Made by a program: the position numbers and the translations under genes. 6,494 nt of DNA from contig CAAGKF010000310.1 of NCBI GenBank assembly GCA_900770345.1, forward strand, positions 1 to 6,494, given 5' to 3'. This DNA is from Lachnospiraceae bacterium. Its GTDB lineage: Bacteria > Bacillota > Clostridia > Lachnospirales > Lachnospiraceae. The notes beneath the pieces are model-generated. The model was not told the origin of the DNA. It saw only the letters and a program-made list of their open reading frames with translations, and did no database searches. This document shows positions 1 to 6,158 of the stretch, one piece after another. Position 1 is the stretch's first letter. The number at the start of each line of letters is the position of its first letter.

Positions 1-138
1 ATGGAGTAAAAAACCATCAGTGATATGCAGTATCAATCAATAAGATCCATTTAATTGACGGCGGTGCACTCATGGCACGCAGGCAGTGTTGAATAAACAT
101 CCGTTTTTGGGTTTTTTTTTAATCTTTTGGGGATTTAA
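1..138. other. Unassigned AT-rich segment with spaced T-tracts
   Basis: I see no gene in this stretch. An ATG at the very first base is followed by a stop two codons later. The right half carries runs of T at 104-108, 112-120 and 125-128 and an AT-only patch at 133-141, with centres about 10 bp apart. Such phasing favours intrinsic DNA bending. The reading frame of the following recombinase fragment is closed by a TAA at 136-138, so the break that removed the recombinase N-terminus lies near here. I could not match this stretch to a known IS end. Confidence 0.4.
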
Positions 139-402
139 ATTCCTATCGATGAACGTGAACTCATTGCAGAACGCACAGTTGCAGGTCTGGCTTCAGCAAG
201 AGCCAGGGGAAGAAAAGGGGGACGGCCTTACAAAATGACACCTGTGAAATTACGTTTTGCAATGGCATCAATGGGTCACCCTGAGACAAAAGTCAGTACG
301 TTATGTCAGGAGCTTGGAATAACCCGCCAAACGCTGTACCGACATATTTCACCGGATGGTCAATTGCGGGCTGATGGAATAAAACTACTGAATAATCAGT
401 GA
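139..402 (+). pseudogene. Serine recombinase/invertase, C-terminal fragment
   Basis: The open frame from 139 to the TGA at 400-402 encodes about 87 residues with no start at its left edge. From 151 it reads ERELIAERT, the end of the long alpha-E helix of serine recombinases, then the basic linker RARGRKGGRP, then a Hin/Pin/Tn3-resolvase-type helix-turn-helix including LCQELGITRQTLYRHIS. The catalytic domain with the nucleophilic serine (about 100 or more residues) is absent, so recombination is impossible. An in-frame ATG at 235 could in principle give a 55-residue stand-alone DNA-binding peptide, with a G-rich patch at 217-221 rather far upstream (13 nt). I treat the whole as a decayed gene. 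Family assignment is firm; the original subfamily (DNA invertase or transposon resolvase) is not resolvable from this end alone. Confidence 0.85.
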
Positions 403-426
403 GAAAACAAACAACCGGAAAAATCT

Positions 427-447
427 GGGGTTCCGGCGTAGAACCCC
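427..447 (+). terminator. Hairpin after recombinase fragment, possible weak terminator
   Basis: A perfect 7-bp stem, GGGGTTC (427-433) with GAACCCC (441-447), encloses a 7-nt loop. It lies 25 bp after the recombinase stop codon and is followed by TATAATAATATTATTTTT (448-465), which is T-rich but interrupted by A. It may be the old terminator of the recombinase gene. The lack of a clean T-tract keeps confidence low. A perfect -10 hexamer TATAAT at 448-453 has no recognisable -35 partner. Confidence 0.3.
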
Positions 448-463
448 TATAATAATATTATTT

Positions 464-491
464 TTGACTGAGACGGATATCTATCCATAAA
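464..491 (+). promoter_or_regulatory. Candidate sigma70 promoter upstream of shf
   Basis: TTGACT at 464-469 matches five of six -35 positions. CATAAA at 486-491 matches four of six -10 positions with a 16-bp spacer. It would leave a leader of roughly 240 nt before shf. Other weak -35-like hexamers (for example TTGATT at 581) occur closer to the gene, so this is only a candidate. Confidence 0.25.
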
Positions 492-677
492 CTCACTGAA
501 ATTTCGGCATTCTGTTTTTCTGAAAAATGACAAAATCTGATAAAAAAAAGCATATGCGTTACGGGTAATTTAAGAACTGGTTGATTAACTGACAAAAATT
601 TTAAAAAATACCTGTTATCGGTAATTTTGGGGCTATTCCGGGATTACACAGTAATATCAGCATGTGCGATATCTCTG

Positions 678-707
678 ATATCCTCATTTTTGTTTACGCG
701 AGGATAT
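678..707 (+). repeat. Inverted repeat just upstream of shf
   Basis: ATATCCTC (678-685) and GAGGATAT (700-707) form a perfect 8-bp inverted repeat around a 14-nt AT-rich loop, ending 31 bp before the shf ATG. The left arm overlaps one of two GATATC palindromes (668-673 and 677-682) separated by TCT. It could be a protein operator or, if transcribed, a leader hairpin. Function is not shown by the sequence. Confidence 0.45.
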
Positions 708-738
708 TTTCAGAATAGTTAACTGTCGATAAAATTTT

Positions 739-1560
739 ATGTTGAATGCAAAGCATCTTCCTGTACTGATGTATCATCATGTTAGTCGTTGTCCGGGGCT
801 TGTGACACTCTCACCTGAAACATTTTGTGAACAGATGAAGTGGCTCGCAGAGAATAACTGGCGGACTGTAACATCTGCTGAGCTTGAATATTTTTATCAG
901 GGGGGAACTCTTCCACGAAAGAGTGTCATGCTCACATTTGATGATGGTTATCTTGATAACTGGTTCAGGGCATGGCCGGTACTGAAGGAATATAACCTTC
1001 ATGCACATATTTTTCTTATTACGGGGCTGGTTGGTGAGGGAGAAGTACGTAGCAGGCAGGAGCAGGAATATTCTCACCGCGACTGTGAACAGTTGATTGC
1101 CGATAACCGTTCAGATGATGTCATGCTTCGCTGGTCTGAAGTCCGGGAAATGGGTGATTCCGGGCTTGTTGAATTTCATGTGCACACCCATTCACATAAA
1201 CGCTGGGACAGGTTGTCAGTATCACGTGTTGAACAGTGCCGACTCATGAAAGAAGATATTCTGGCGGGAAAACAATATTTGATGGAAAAGCTGGGATCCT
1301 GTAGTTCCCATCTGTGCTGGCCTGAAGGGTATTATAACCGGGATTATATTAATCTTGCTGGTGAGCTTGGTTTCTCTTATTTATATACAACCGAAAGAAG
1401 GATGAACTGTCCTGAAAATGGTTCATTACGCATAGGGCGTATCAGCACCAAAGAGCGGGAATATTCCGGCTGGCTGAAACGACGCCTTTTTTATTATACA
1501 ACGCCACTTTTTTCTTCATTACTGGCTCTTCATAAGGGGCCAAGATTACCAGATAATTAA
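739..1560 (+). CDS. shf: Shf, polysaccharide deacetylase family protein
   Basis: This 273-residue protein carries the marks of the carbohydrate esterase 4 / NodB fold. These are LMYHHVS near residues 10-16, the metal/catalytic motif TFDDGY at 66-71 (Asp68, Asp69), the histidine motif HVHTHSH at 147-153, and CWPEGYYN, which stands in for the usual YPYG.Y motif. It corresponds to Shf/Ecf1 of Shigella, EAEC and EHEC plasmids, which is related to the staphylococcal deacetylase IcaB. CE4 enzymes remove N-acetyl groups from amino sugars. Unlike IcaB it has no signal peptide or membrane segment at the N-terminus, so it probably acts in the cytoplasm. The adjacent wabB suggests its substrate is the GlcNAc placed on the LPS core (inference). 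The ATG at 739 is the only plausible start, with a TAA ten codon-lengths or less upstream in frame (730-732), but no Shine-Dalgarno sequence is visible before it. It is the first gene of the cassette, and its stop codon overlaps the wabB start. Confidence 0.9.
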   Translation: MLNAKHLPVLMYHHVSRCPGLVTLSPETFCEQMKWLAENNWRTVTSAELEYFYQGGTLPRKSVMLTFDDGYLDNWFRAWPVLKEYNLHAHIFLITGLVGEGEVRSRQEQEYSHRDCEQLIADNRSDDVMLRWSEVREMGDSGLVEFHVHTHSHKRWDRLSVSRVEQCRLMKEDILAGKQYLMEKLGSCSSHLCWPEGYYNRDYINLAGELGFSYLYTTERRMNCPENGSLRIGRISTKEREYSGWLKRRLFYYTTPLFSSLLALHKGPRLPDN

Positions 1561-2666
1561 TGATGAAAATTTTATTCACTGAGTCTTCGTCAGATATTGG
1601 AGGCCAAGAGCTGCAGGCGCTGGCCCAGATGACTGCTCTCCGAAATCAGGGACATTCCGTTTTACTTGCCTGCAGGGAAAAAAGTAAAATAGCTCCGGAA
1701 GCCAGAAAAAGAGGGAATGATGTCACTTTTATTCCTTTCAGAAACAGTCTTCACCTTCCTTCCATCCTCAGACTGCGACAGATTATCGGGGAATTTAAAC
1801 CTGAACTTGTAATCTGCCATAGTGGTCATGACAGTAATATCGCCGGACTGAGCCGTCTGATATGCTGTCACCGCTTCAGCATTGTCAGACAAAAAACCTA
1901 CATTACACGTAAGACCAGAACGTTTTCCCTGAATTATCTGTGTGATGCCATTGTTGTGCCTGGCTCAGCCATGATGGCGCATCTGAAGGCGGAAGGTGTC
2001 CGGACTCCGGTAACGGTTATTCCACCTGGTTTCGACTGGCCCGCATTGTATAATGAAGCCATGCAACCGTTACCCCCGCATATCCAGACATGGGTTGCGT
2101 CAGCTGACAAGGTTCCACTTATCGTTCAGGTGGGGATGCTGCGTCCCGAAAAAGGACATGAATTTATGCTGCGTGTGTTGCATCAGCTGAAGATGGAAGG
2201 GAAATCATTTCGCTGGCTCGTGGTGGGCACCGGGCGTGAGGAATACGAAGCACATCTGCGTCAGCAGACAGAATACTTGGGAATGAGCGGAGATGTGTTA
2301 ATGGCAGGTGCCCTTTTCCCGGCGTTACCGGTCTACCGGATTGCCAGTGTGGTGGTTATGCCTTCGGAAAATGAAGCGTTTGGTATGGTGCTGGCTGAAG
2401 CATCAGTCTCCGGCGTGCCCGTTATTGCCAGTGAGACCGGCGGGATCCCTGATGTCATTCAGAATAATGTGACAGGGACACTTTTACCCGTGGGTGATGT
2501 GTCTGCATGGACCAGTGCACTGCGCGATTTTTTATCCCGACCGGAACGTTTCCGGATGATGGCTGCCTGCGCCAGAGAAGATATTGAATACCGGTTTGAT
2601 ATCAACAGAACGGTACAGACCATTGTGTCGCAGGTTCATCAGGATAAGAAAAAACGCAACAGGTAA
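1560..2666 (+). CDS. wabB: WabB-like LPS core glycosyltransferase (GT4 family)
   Basis: This 368-residue protein has the two-domain GT-B layout of family GT4. The N-terminal domain opens with a beta strand and a glycine loop, SSDIGGQELQAL (about residues 10-21). The C-terminal domain has VGMLRPEKG (191-199) and the E-x7-E nucleotide-sugar motif in ENEAFGMVLAEA (Glu272 and Glu280), then GVPVIASETGGIPDVI. No membrane segment is evident, so it should work at the cytoplasmic face of the inner membrane. By gene order it matches the second gene of the ecf operon, often labelled rfbU-like and named wabB in E. coli O157:H7. There it was reported to add an alpha-1,7-linked GlcNAc to the heptose branch of the R3 core. 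Its ATG shares the last A of the shf stop (TAATG), with no strong Shine-Dalgarno, pointing to translational coupling. A second ATG follows at once (1563). The fold is certain; acceptor specificity rests on recognition of the family and neighbours. Confidence 0.88.
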   Translation: MMKILFTESSSDIGGQELQALAQMTALRNQGHSVLLACREKSKIAPEARKRGNDVTFIPFRNSLHLPSILRLRQIIGEFKPELVICHSGHDSNIAGLSRLICCHRFSIVRQKTYITRKTRTFSLNYLCDAIVVPGSAMMAHLKAEGVRTPVTVIPPGFDWPALYNEAMQPLPPHIQTWVASADKVPLIVQVGMLRPEKGHEFMLRVLHQLKMEGKSFRWLVVGTGREEYEAHLRQQTEYLGMSGDVLMAGALFPALPVYRIASVVVMPSENEAFGMVLAEASVSGVPVIASETGGIPDVIQNNVTGTLLPVGDVSAWTSALRDFLSRPERFRMMAACAREDIEYRFDINRTVQTIVSQVHQDKKKRNR

Positions 2667-2692
2667 CAGCAGATCCACTGTTCAGCCCGAAT

Positions 2693-2729
2693 TTTATTTA
2701 TCGGTTTTCCGGTAACGGGTTTATTTATC
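2693..2729 (+). repeat. 10-bp direct repeat between wabB and the eptC-like gene
   Basis: TTTATTTATC occurs at 2693-2702 and again at 2720-2729, 27 bp apart, in the 89-bp gap after wabB. A CCG-GTAA-CGG mini-palindrome sits between the copies. GTTTA also occurs at 2719-2723 and 2734-2738, but their 15-bp start-to-start spacing does not fit the 11-bp spacing of a PhoP box. The role is unknown. Confidence 0.35.
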
Positions 2730-2744
2730 AATTTGTTTAAGCTC

Positions 2745-2750
2745 GGGGAG
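2745..2750 (+). promoter_or_regulatory. Shine-Dalgarno deciding the eptC-like start
   Basis: GGGGAG lies 5 nt before the ATG at 2756. The longer frame would begin at a GTG at 2750, whose G is the last base of this ribosome-binding site, leaving no room for initiation. The ATG at 2756 is therefore preferred. Confidence 0.7.
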
Positions 2751-2755
2751 TGTTA

Positions 2756-4477
2756 ATGCATTTTTATACCGGACAGAACAGGCCAGCTTTCAGCTGGAGA
2801 GCACTGGGGTGGGCAATACTTTATTTTTGTTTTTTTTCCACTCTGCTGCAGGTCATTATCTTCAGCAGTGGGTACAGCGGAACAAATGGAATACGGGATT
2901 CACTGTTATTCAGTTCCCTGTGGCTGATACCGGTGTTTCTCTTTCCTGAACGGATAAAAATTATTGCAGCGGTTGTTGGTATCATTCTCTGGGCCACTTC
3001 ACTGGCAGCATTTTGTTATTATTTTATCTATGGTCATGAATTCTCCCAAAGTGTTCTTTTCGTCATGTTTGAAACGAATGCTAAGGAGGCTGGTGAATAT
3101 TTCAGCCAGTATTTCAGCCTTAAACTGTTATTTATATCGCTGGTATATACCACGGTGTCAGTTTTCCTGTGGACACGTTTGCGCCCCGTGTATATTCCTT
3201 CGCCATGGAGGGGAGGGGTCTCTTTCCTGCTGCTTTATGCTCTGCTTCTGCATCCGGTTGTTCTGAAGTCGTTAATCAGACAGGAGCCGCTGAATGATAC
3301 TCTAGGTGCACTGGCATCCCGGATGGAGCCTGCTGCCCCCTGGCAGTTTGTTTCCGCTTATTATCAGTACCATCAGCGACTGAGTGCACTGACAACCCTC
3401 CTGAATGAAAATAGCTCACTGCCACCACTGGGTAATCTCAGGGATGAATCAGGGGACGGTCCACGCACACTGGTTCTGGTGATTGGTGAGTCGACACAGC
3501 GCGAACGCATGAGTTTATACGGATATCCGCGTAAAACCACGCCGGAGCTGGATGCATTGCATAAAACCGATCCGAATCTTACTGTGTTTAATAATGTGGT
3601 GGCATCGCGTCCGTACACCATTGAAGCATTACAACAAGTTCTCACTTTCGCCAACGAAGAGAATCCTGATCTGTATCTAACACAGCCGTCTCTGATGAAC
3701 ATGATGAAGCAGGCAGGCTATAAAACATTCTGGATTACCAACCAGCAAACAATCACTGCCCGCAACACTATGCTCACAGTATTTTCTCGCCAGACGGACA
3801 GACAGTACTACATGAATCAGCAGCGAACACAAAGTGCGCGTGAATATGATACTAATGTGCTGAAGCCGTTCCGGGAAGTGCTGAATGACCCTGCACCAAA
3901 GAAACTGATCATTATTCATCTGCTGGGCACGCACATTAAGTATAAATACCGTTATCCGGAAGGTCAGGGGCGGTTTGATGGCATTACCGGGCATGTTCCC
4001 TCCGGATTAACTGCGAAAGAGCTGGAAGTGTATAACGATTACGATAATGCTAATCTGTTTAACGATCATGTGGTGGCCAGTCTGATAAAGGACTTCAGAG
4101 CGACCTCGCCGGACGGCTTCCTGCTTTATTTTTCAGATCATGGTGAAGAAGTATATGATACACCGCCACATAAAACCCAGGGGCGGAATGAAGATAACCC
4201 CACACGGCCCATGTACACTGTTCCGTTCCTGCTGTGGACCTCGGAAAAGTGGCAGACAGCACATCCGCGAGATTTTTCGCAGTATGTTGACCGCAAATAC
4301 AGTCTGGCTGAACTGATCCACACTTGGTCAGATTTGGCGAGGCTGACATACGATGGTTACGATCCGAGCCGTTCCCTGGTGAATCCGCAGTTCAAGGAAA
4401 CCACTCGCTGGATTGGAAATCCGTATAAAAAGAATGGACTCACTGATTTTGACACTCTTCCATATGGTAATCCATAG
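2756..4477 (+). CDS. eptC: EptC/CptA-like phosphoethanolamine transferase (Ecf3)
   Basis: This inner-membrane enzyme of 573 residues is a close paralogue of chromosomal EptC (CptA/YijP, about 577 residues), which transfers phosphoethanolamine to the heptose I phosphate of the LPS core. About five membrane segments occupy residues 16-36, 48-63, 67-91, 121-140 and 154-173. A periplasmic sulfatase/alkaline-phosphatase-fold domain follows. Catalytic and metal-binding marks are GEST at 244-247 (Thr247 the expected nucleophile), RMSLYGYPR.TTPELD, HLLGTH at 388-393, and SDHGEE with Asp461 and His462, then HKTQGRNEDNPTR. It corresponds to ecf3 of EHEC plasmids; in Shigella the equivalent place is described as virK instead. 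The start is taken at ATG 2756 because of the ribosome-binding site directly upstream and because MHFYTGQ...FSWRALGWA aligns with the EptC N-terminus as I recall it. Catalytic residues are intact, so it is probably active. It is separated from wabB by 89 bp and from msbB2 by 126 bp. Confidence 0.92.
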   Translation: MHFYTGQNRPAFSWRALGWAILYFCFFSTLLQVIIFSSGYSGTNGIRDSLLFSSLWLIPVFLFPERIKIIAAVVGIILWATSLAAFCYYFIYGHEFSQSVLFVMFETNAKEAGEYFSQYFSLKLLFISLVYTTVSVFLWTRLRPVYIPSPWRGGVSFLLLYALLLHPVVLKSLIRQEPLNDTLGALASRMEPAAPWQFVSAYYQYHQRLSALTTLLNENSSLPPLGNLRDESGDGPRTLVLVIGESTQRERMSLYGYPRKTTPELDALHKTDPNLTVFNNVVASRPYTIEALQQVLTFANEENPDLYLTQPSLMNMMKQAGYKTFWITNQQTITARNTMLTVFSRQTDRQYYMNQQRTQSAREYDTNVLKPFREVLNDPAPKKLIIIHLLGTHIKYKYRYPEGQGRFDGITGHVPSGLTAKELEVYNDYDNANLFNDHVVASLIKDFRATSPDGFLLYFSDHGEEVYDTPPHKTQGRNEDNPTRPMYTVPFLLWTSEKWQTAHPRDFSQYVDRKYSLAELIHTWSDLARLTYDGYDPSRSLVNPQFKETTRWIGNPYKKNGLTDFDTLPYGNP

Positions 4478-4491
4478 TATTTTCTTATCTT

Positions 4492-4511
4492 CTGTCCTGT
4501 TATGAGGACAG
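4492..4511 (+). repeat. Hairpin in the eptC-like/msbB2 gap
   Basis: CTGTCC (4492-4497) pairs with GGACAG (4506-4511) around an 8-nt loop, 15 bp after the eptC-like stop. A T-rich stretch with interruptions follows at 4513-4525, not a proper terminator tail. A second weaker pairing, GGTGG near 4537 with CCACC near 4557, lies downstream. The hairpins may stabilise or attenuate the transcript before msbB2, or mean nothing. Confidence 0.3.
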
Positions 4512-4603
4512 GTGTATGTGTTTTCCTCCGCTGCCAGGTGGCTTACAGGGATGGTACCACCTTCTTCTGTACTCTGTTATCATAATGAGATAAGCAGGCA
4601 GAT

Positions 4604-5539
4604 ATGAAAAATAACAGAACTGAGTTTATTCCCCGCTTTAACCTTACATTATGCTTCCCCCGTTACTGGATGACGTGGACAGGTATTGGCATTATCTGTG
4701 TATCTGCAATGGTGCCTCCCGCTCTGAGGGATCCATTGCTGGGAAAATTGGGTACGCTGGTTGGACGTCTGGGGAAAAGCGCACGTCAACGGGCCTTGAT
4801 TAATTTATCGCTTTGTTTTCCGGAGTACAGTGATAAAGAAAAGGAGAATATCGTTGATGCCATGTTTGCAACAGCCCCTATGGCTGTTGTGTTTATGGCT
4901 GAATTAGCACTGGCTGGGCCTGATAAAATTTCTCATCGTATATGCTGGAATGGTCTGGAGATTGTGAAAAAGATGGCACAGAACAATGAAAAAATCATTT
5001 TTCTGGTGCCACATGCCTGGGGAGTGGATATTCCCGCAATGTTGATGGCTGCTTCGGGCAGAAAAATTGCAGCGATGTTTCATAACCAGAGAAATCCTGT
5101 GGTGGATTATGTCTGGAACAGTGTTCGTCGTCGTTTCGGAGGAAGACTGCACGCACGTAATGACGGTATTGGCCCCTTTGTCCGCTCCGTCCGCCAGGGA
5201 TACTGGGGATATTATCTTCCGGATCAGGATCATGGTCCGGAATTTAGTGAGTTTGCGGATTTTTTTGCGACGTATAAAGCAACTTTACCGGTTACCGGAC
5301 GGCTCAGCAGGATCAGTGGAGCACGGATAATACCGCTTTTCCCTGTTTATGACGGAAAGACCCATCAGCTGACTATTCATGTCAGCCCGCCACTTGCTAT
5401 ACGACAGGAGAGTGATGCTCATATAGCGCGACAGATAAACGAAGTGGTCGAAAATTTCGTTCGTCCACATCCTGAGCAGTATACGTGGATCCTCAAGTTG
5501 CTGAAAACGCGTAAGGCAGGGGAAGAGGATCCTTACTAA
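4604..5539 (+). CDS. msbB2: MsbB2, second lipid A myristoyltransferase (Ecf4)
   Basis: This 311-residue member of the LpxL/LpxM lipid A late-acyltransferase family is closely similar to chromosomal LpxM/MsbB (323 residues). It transfers myristate from acyl carrier protein to the 3'-linked hydroxymyristate of Kdo2-lipid A at the inner membrane, completing hexa-acylated lipid A. Visible features are one N-terminal hydrophobic segment at about 22-38 (starting YWMTWTGIG), LGRLGKSARQRALINLSLCFPE, the catalytic HX4D motif HAWGVD (His137, Asp142), MFHNQRNPVVDYVWN, YYLPDQDHGPE at 203-213, and the conserved end QYTWILKLLKTRK. The C-terminus is about nine residues shorter than that of LpxM, without loss of a known motif. 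The ATG at 4604 has only a weak AGG (4596-4598) as ribosome-binding site. In Shigella and O157:H7 both the chromosomal and plasmid copies are reported to be needed for full lipid A acylation. It is the last gene of the cassette; no convincing terminator follows it. Confidence 0.93.
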   Translation: MKNNRTEFIPRFNLTLCFPRYWMTWTGIGIICVSAMVPPALRDPLLGKLGTLVGRLGKSARQRALINLSLCFPEYSDKEKENIVDAMFATAPMAVVFMAELALAGPDKISHRICWNGLEIVKKMAQNNEKIIFLVPHAWGVDIPAMLMAASGRKIAAMFHNQRNPVVDYVWNSVRRRFGGRLHARNDGIGPFVRSVRQGYWGYYLPDQDHGPEFSEFADFFATYKATLPVTGRLSRISGARIIPLFPVYDGKTHQLTIHVSPPLAIRQESDAHIARQINEVVENFVRPHPEQYTWILKLLKTRKAGEEDPY

Positions 5540-5659
5540 AGCAGGTGTTTCAGGATAATGAGAATCAGATATCAGAAAATGTCATCACCGACTCTGGGGA
5601 TGCGGACGCTCGCAGCTGACAATGTTCCTCGATAAGCTGGACTGGCGTCAGCCAAAAAC
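5540..5659. other. Short unassigned spacer between msbB2 and the IS3 fragment
   Basis: These 120 bp separate the msbB2 stop from the end of the IS3-type element. I see no gene, no T-tailed terminator hairpin and no familiar IS end. GCTGAC near 5617 and GTCAGC near 5647 form a 6-bp inverted repeat over a long loop. The stretch may be leftover sequence from whatever the IS3 element inserted into. Confidence 0.3.
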
Positions 5660-5687
5660 TGAGGTGTACTGGCAATAGCGGACACCA
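5660..5687 (-). repeat. Terminal repeat (3' end) of IS3-family element
   Basis: The edge reads TGAGGTGTACTGGCAATAGC followed by GGACACCA. It begins with the 5'-TG that closes IS3-family ends and lies 43 bp outside the stop of the minus-strand transposase. It resembles the end of IS600 as I remember it. No matching left end is present, since the element is cut at about 6158-6178. Confidence 0.55.
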
Positions 5688-5702
5688 CCATTTGTTCTTT
5701 TT

Positions 5703-6158
5703 CTAAGCAGCCATCTGATAATATTTTATCCTGAAGGCTGCCGGGGAGATATTCCCAAGACGAGAGTGACGACGCTGACGATTGTAGAAAATCTCAATGT
5801 ATTCCTGTATTACTGAGATGGCCTCATCGCGGCTCTTAAAACGATAGTGGCTCAGGCTTTCATTTTTCAGCGTTCCCCAGAAGCTTTCCATCGGAGCGTT
5901 GTCGTAACAGTTACCTTTACGCGACATTGATGTTTTCAGACCAAACTGCTCCTGTATGACCCGGTAATCGTATGCGCAGTACTGTGAACCACGATCGGAG
6001 TGGTGGATTAGACCAGCAAGTGGGCGCTGACTCCTGAGCGCCATAAACAGGGCTTTACCCGTCAACTCTTTCGTCATGCTCTCTCCCATGGCGTAACCGA
6101 CAATTTCGCACGTATAAACATCTTTGACGCCAGCGAGATACAGCCATCCTTCCCGGGT
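5703..6158 (-). pseudogene. IS3-family transposase OrfB, 5'-truncated
   Basis: Reading the minus strand, the recognisable frame starts at about 6158 (TREGWLYLAGVKDVYTCEIVGYAM) and continues through an internal ATG at 6089 to the TAG at 5703-5705. This is the retroviral-type integrase core (rve). The second catalytic Asp is visible in HHSDRGSQY and the catalytic Glu in NAPMESFWGTLKNE, followed by FYNRQRRHSRLGNISPAAF. The first catalytic Asp, normally in a TDITY-like motif just upstream, is missing, so no active transposase can be made. An apparent 128-residue protein from the internal ATG is only a fragment. Confidence 0.88.

Larger units (their letters stand above)
403..738 (+). promoter_or_regulatory. 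AT-rich leader/control region of the shf-msbB2 cassette
   Basis: This 336-bp gap holds no credible gene. It contains a T-run at 515-519 and A-runs at 523-527, 532-535, 542-549, 594-598 and 603-608, several spaced near one helical turn, which predicts bent DNA and an H-NS-type target. Published work on the pO157 ecf operon describes curved DNA upstream of the first gene and temperature/H-NS-dependent expression. That this is the same element is my inference from gene identity and position. The transcription start cannot be fixed by eye. Confidence 0.6.

Noticed and set aside
448..453. Perfect TATAAT as a promoter -10
   Set aside because: No -35-like hexamer lies 16-18 bp upstream, where the hairpin arm sits, and no extended -10 TG is present.
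811..1077. Minus-strand open frame inside shf
   Set aside because: It lies entirely within shf, shows no motif, and is rich in residues typical of an antisense shadow.
2719..2738. Possible PhoP box from two GTTTA copies
   Set aside because: The copies start 15 bp apart, not the 11 bp expected for a PhoP direct repeat.
2964..3266. Plus-strand 100-residue frame overlapping the eptC-like gene
   Set aside because: It is an alternative frame of the membrane domain; the hydrophobic look comes from the underlying membrane-segment codons.
3373..3994. Two long minus-strand frames opposite the eptC-like catalytic domain
   Set aside because: They are antisense to a gene with intact catalytic motifs and have no recognisable domain or ribosome-binding site.
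5067..5330. Plus-strand 87-residue frame within msbB2
   Set aside because: It is an out-of-frame shadow of the conserved acyltransferase core.
5619..5678. Short plus-strand frame starting MFLDKLDWRQP
   Set aside because: It is under 20 residues, runs into the IS3 end, and matches no family I can name.
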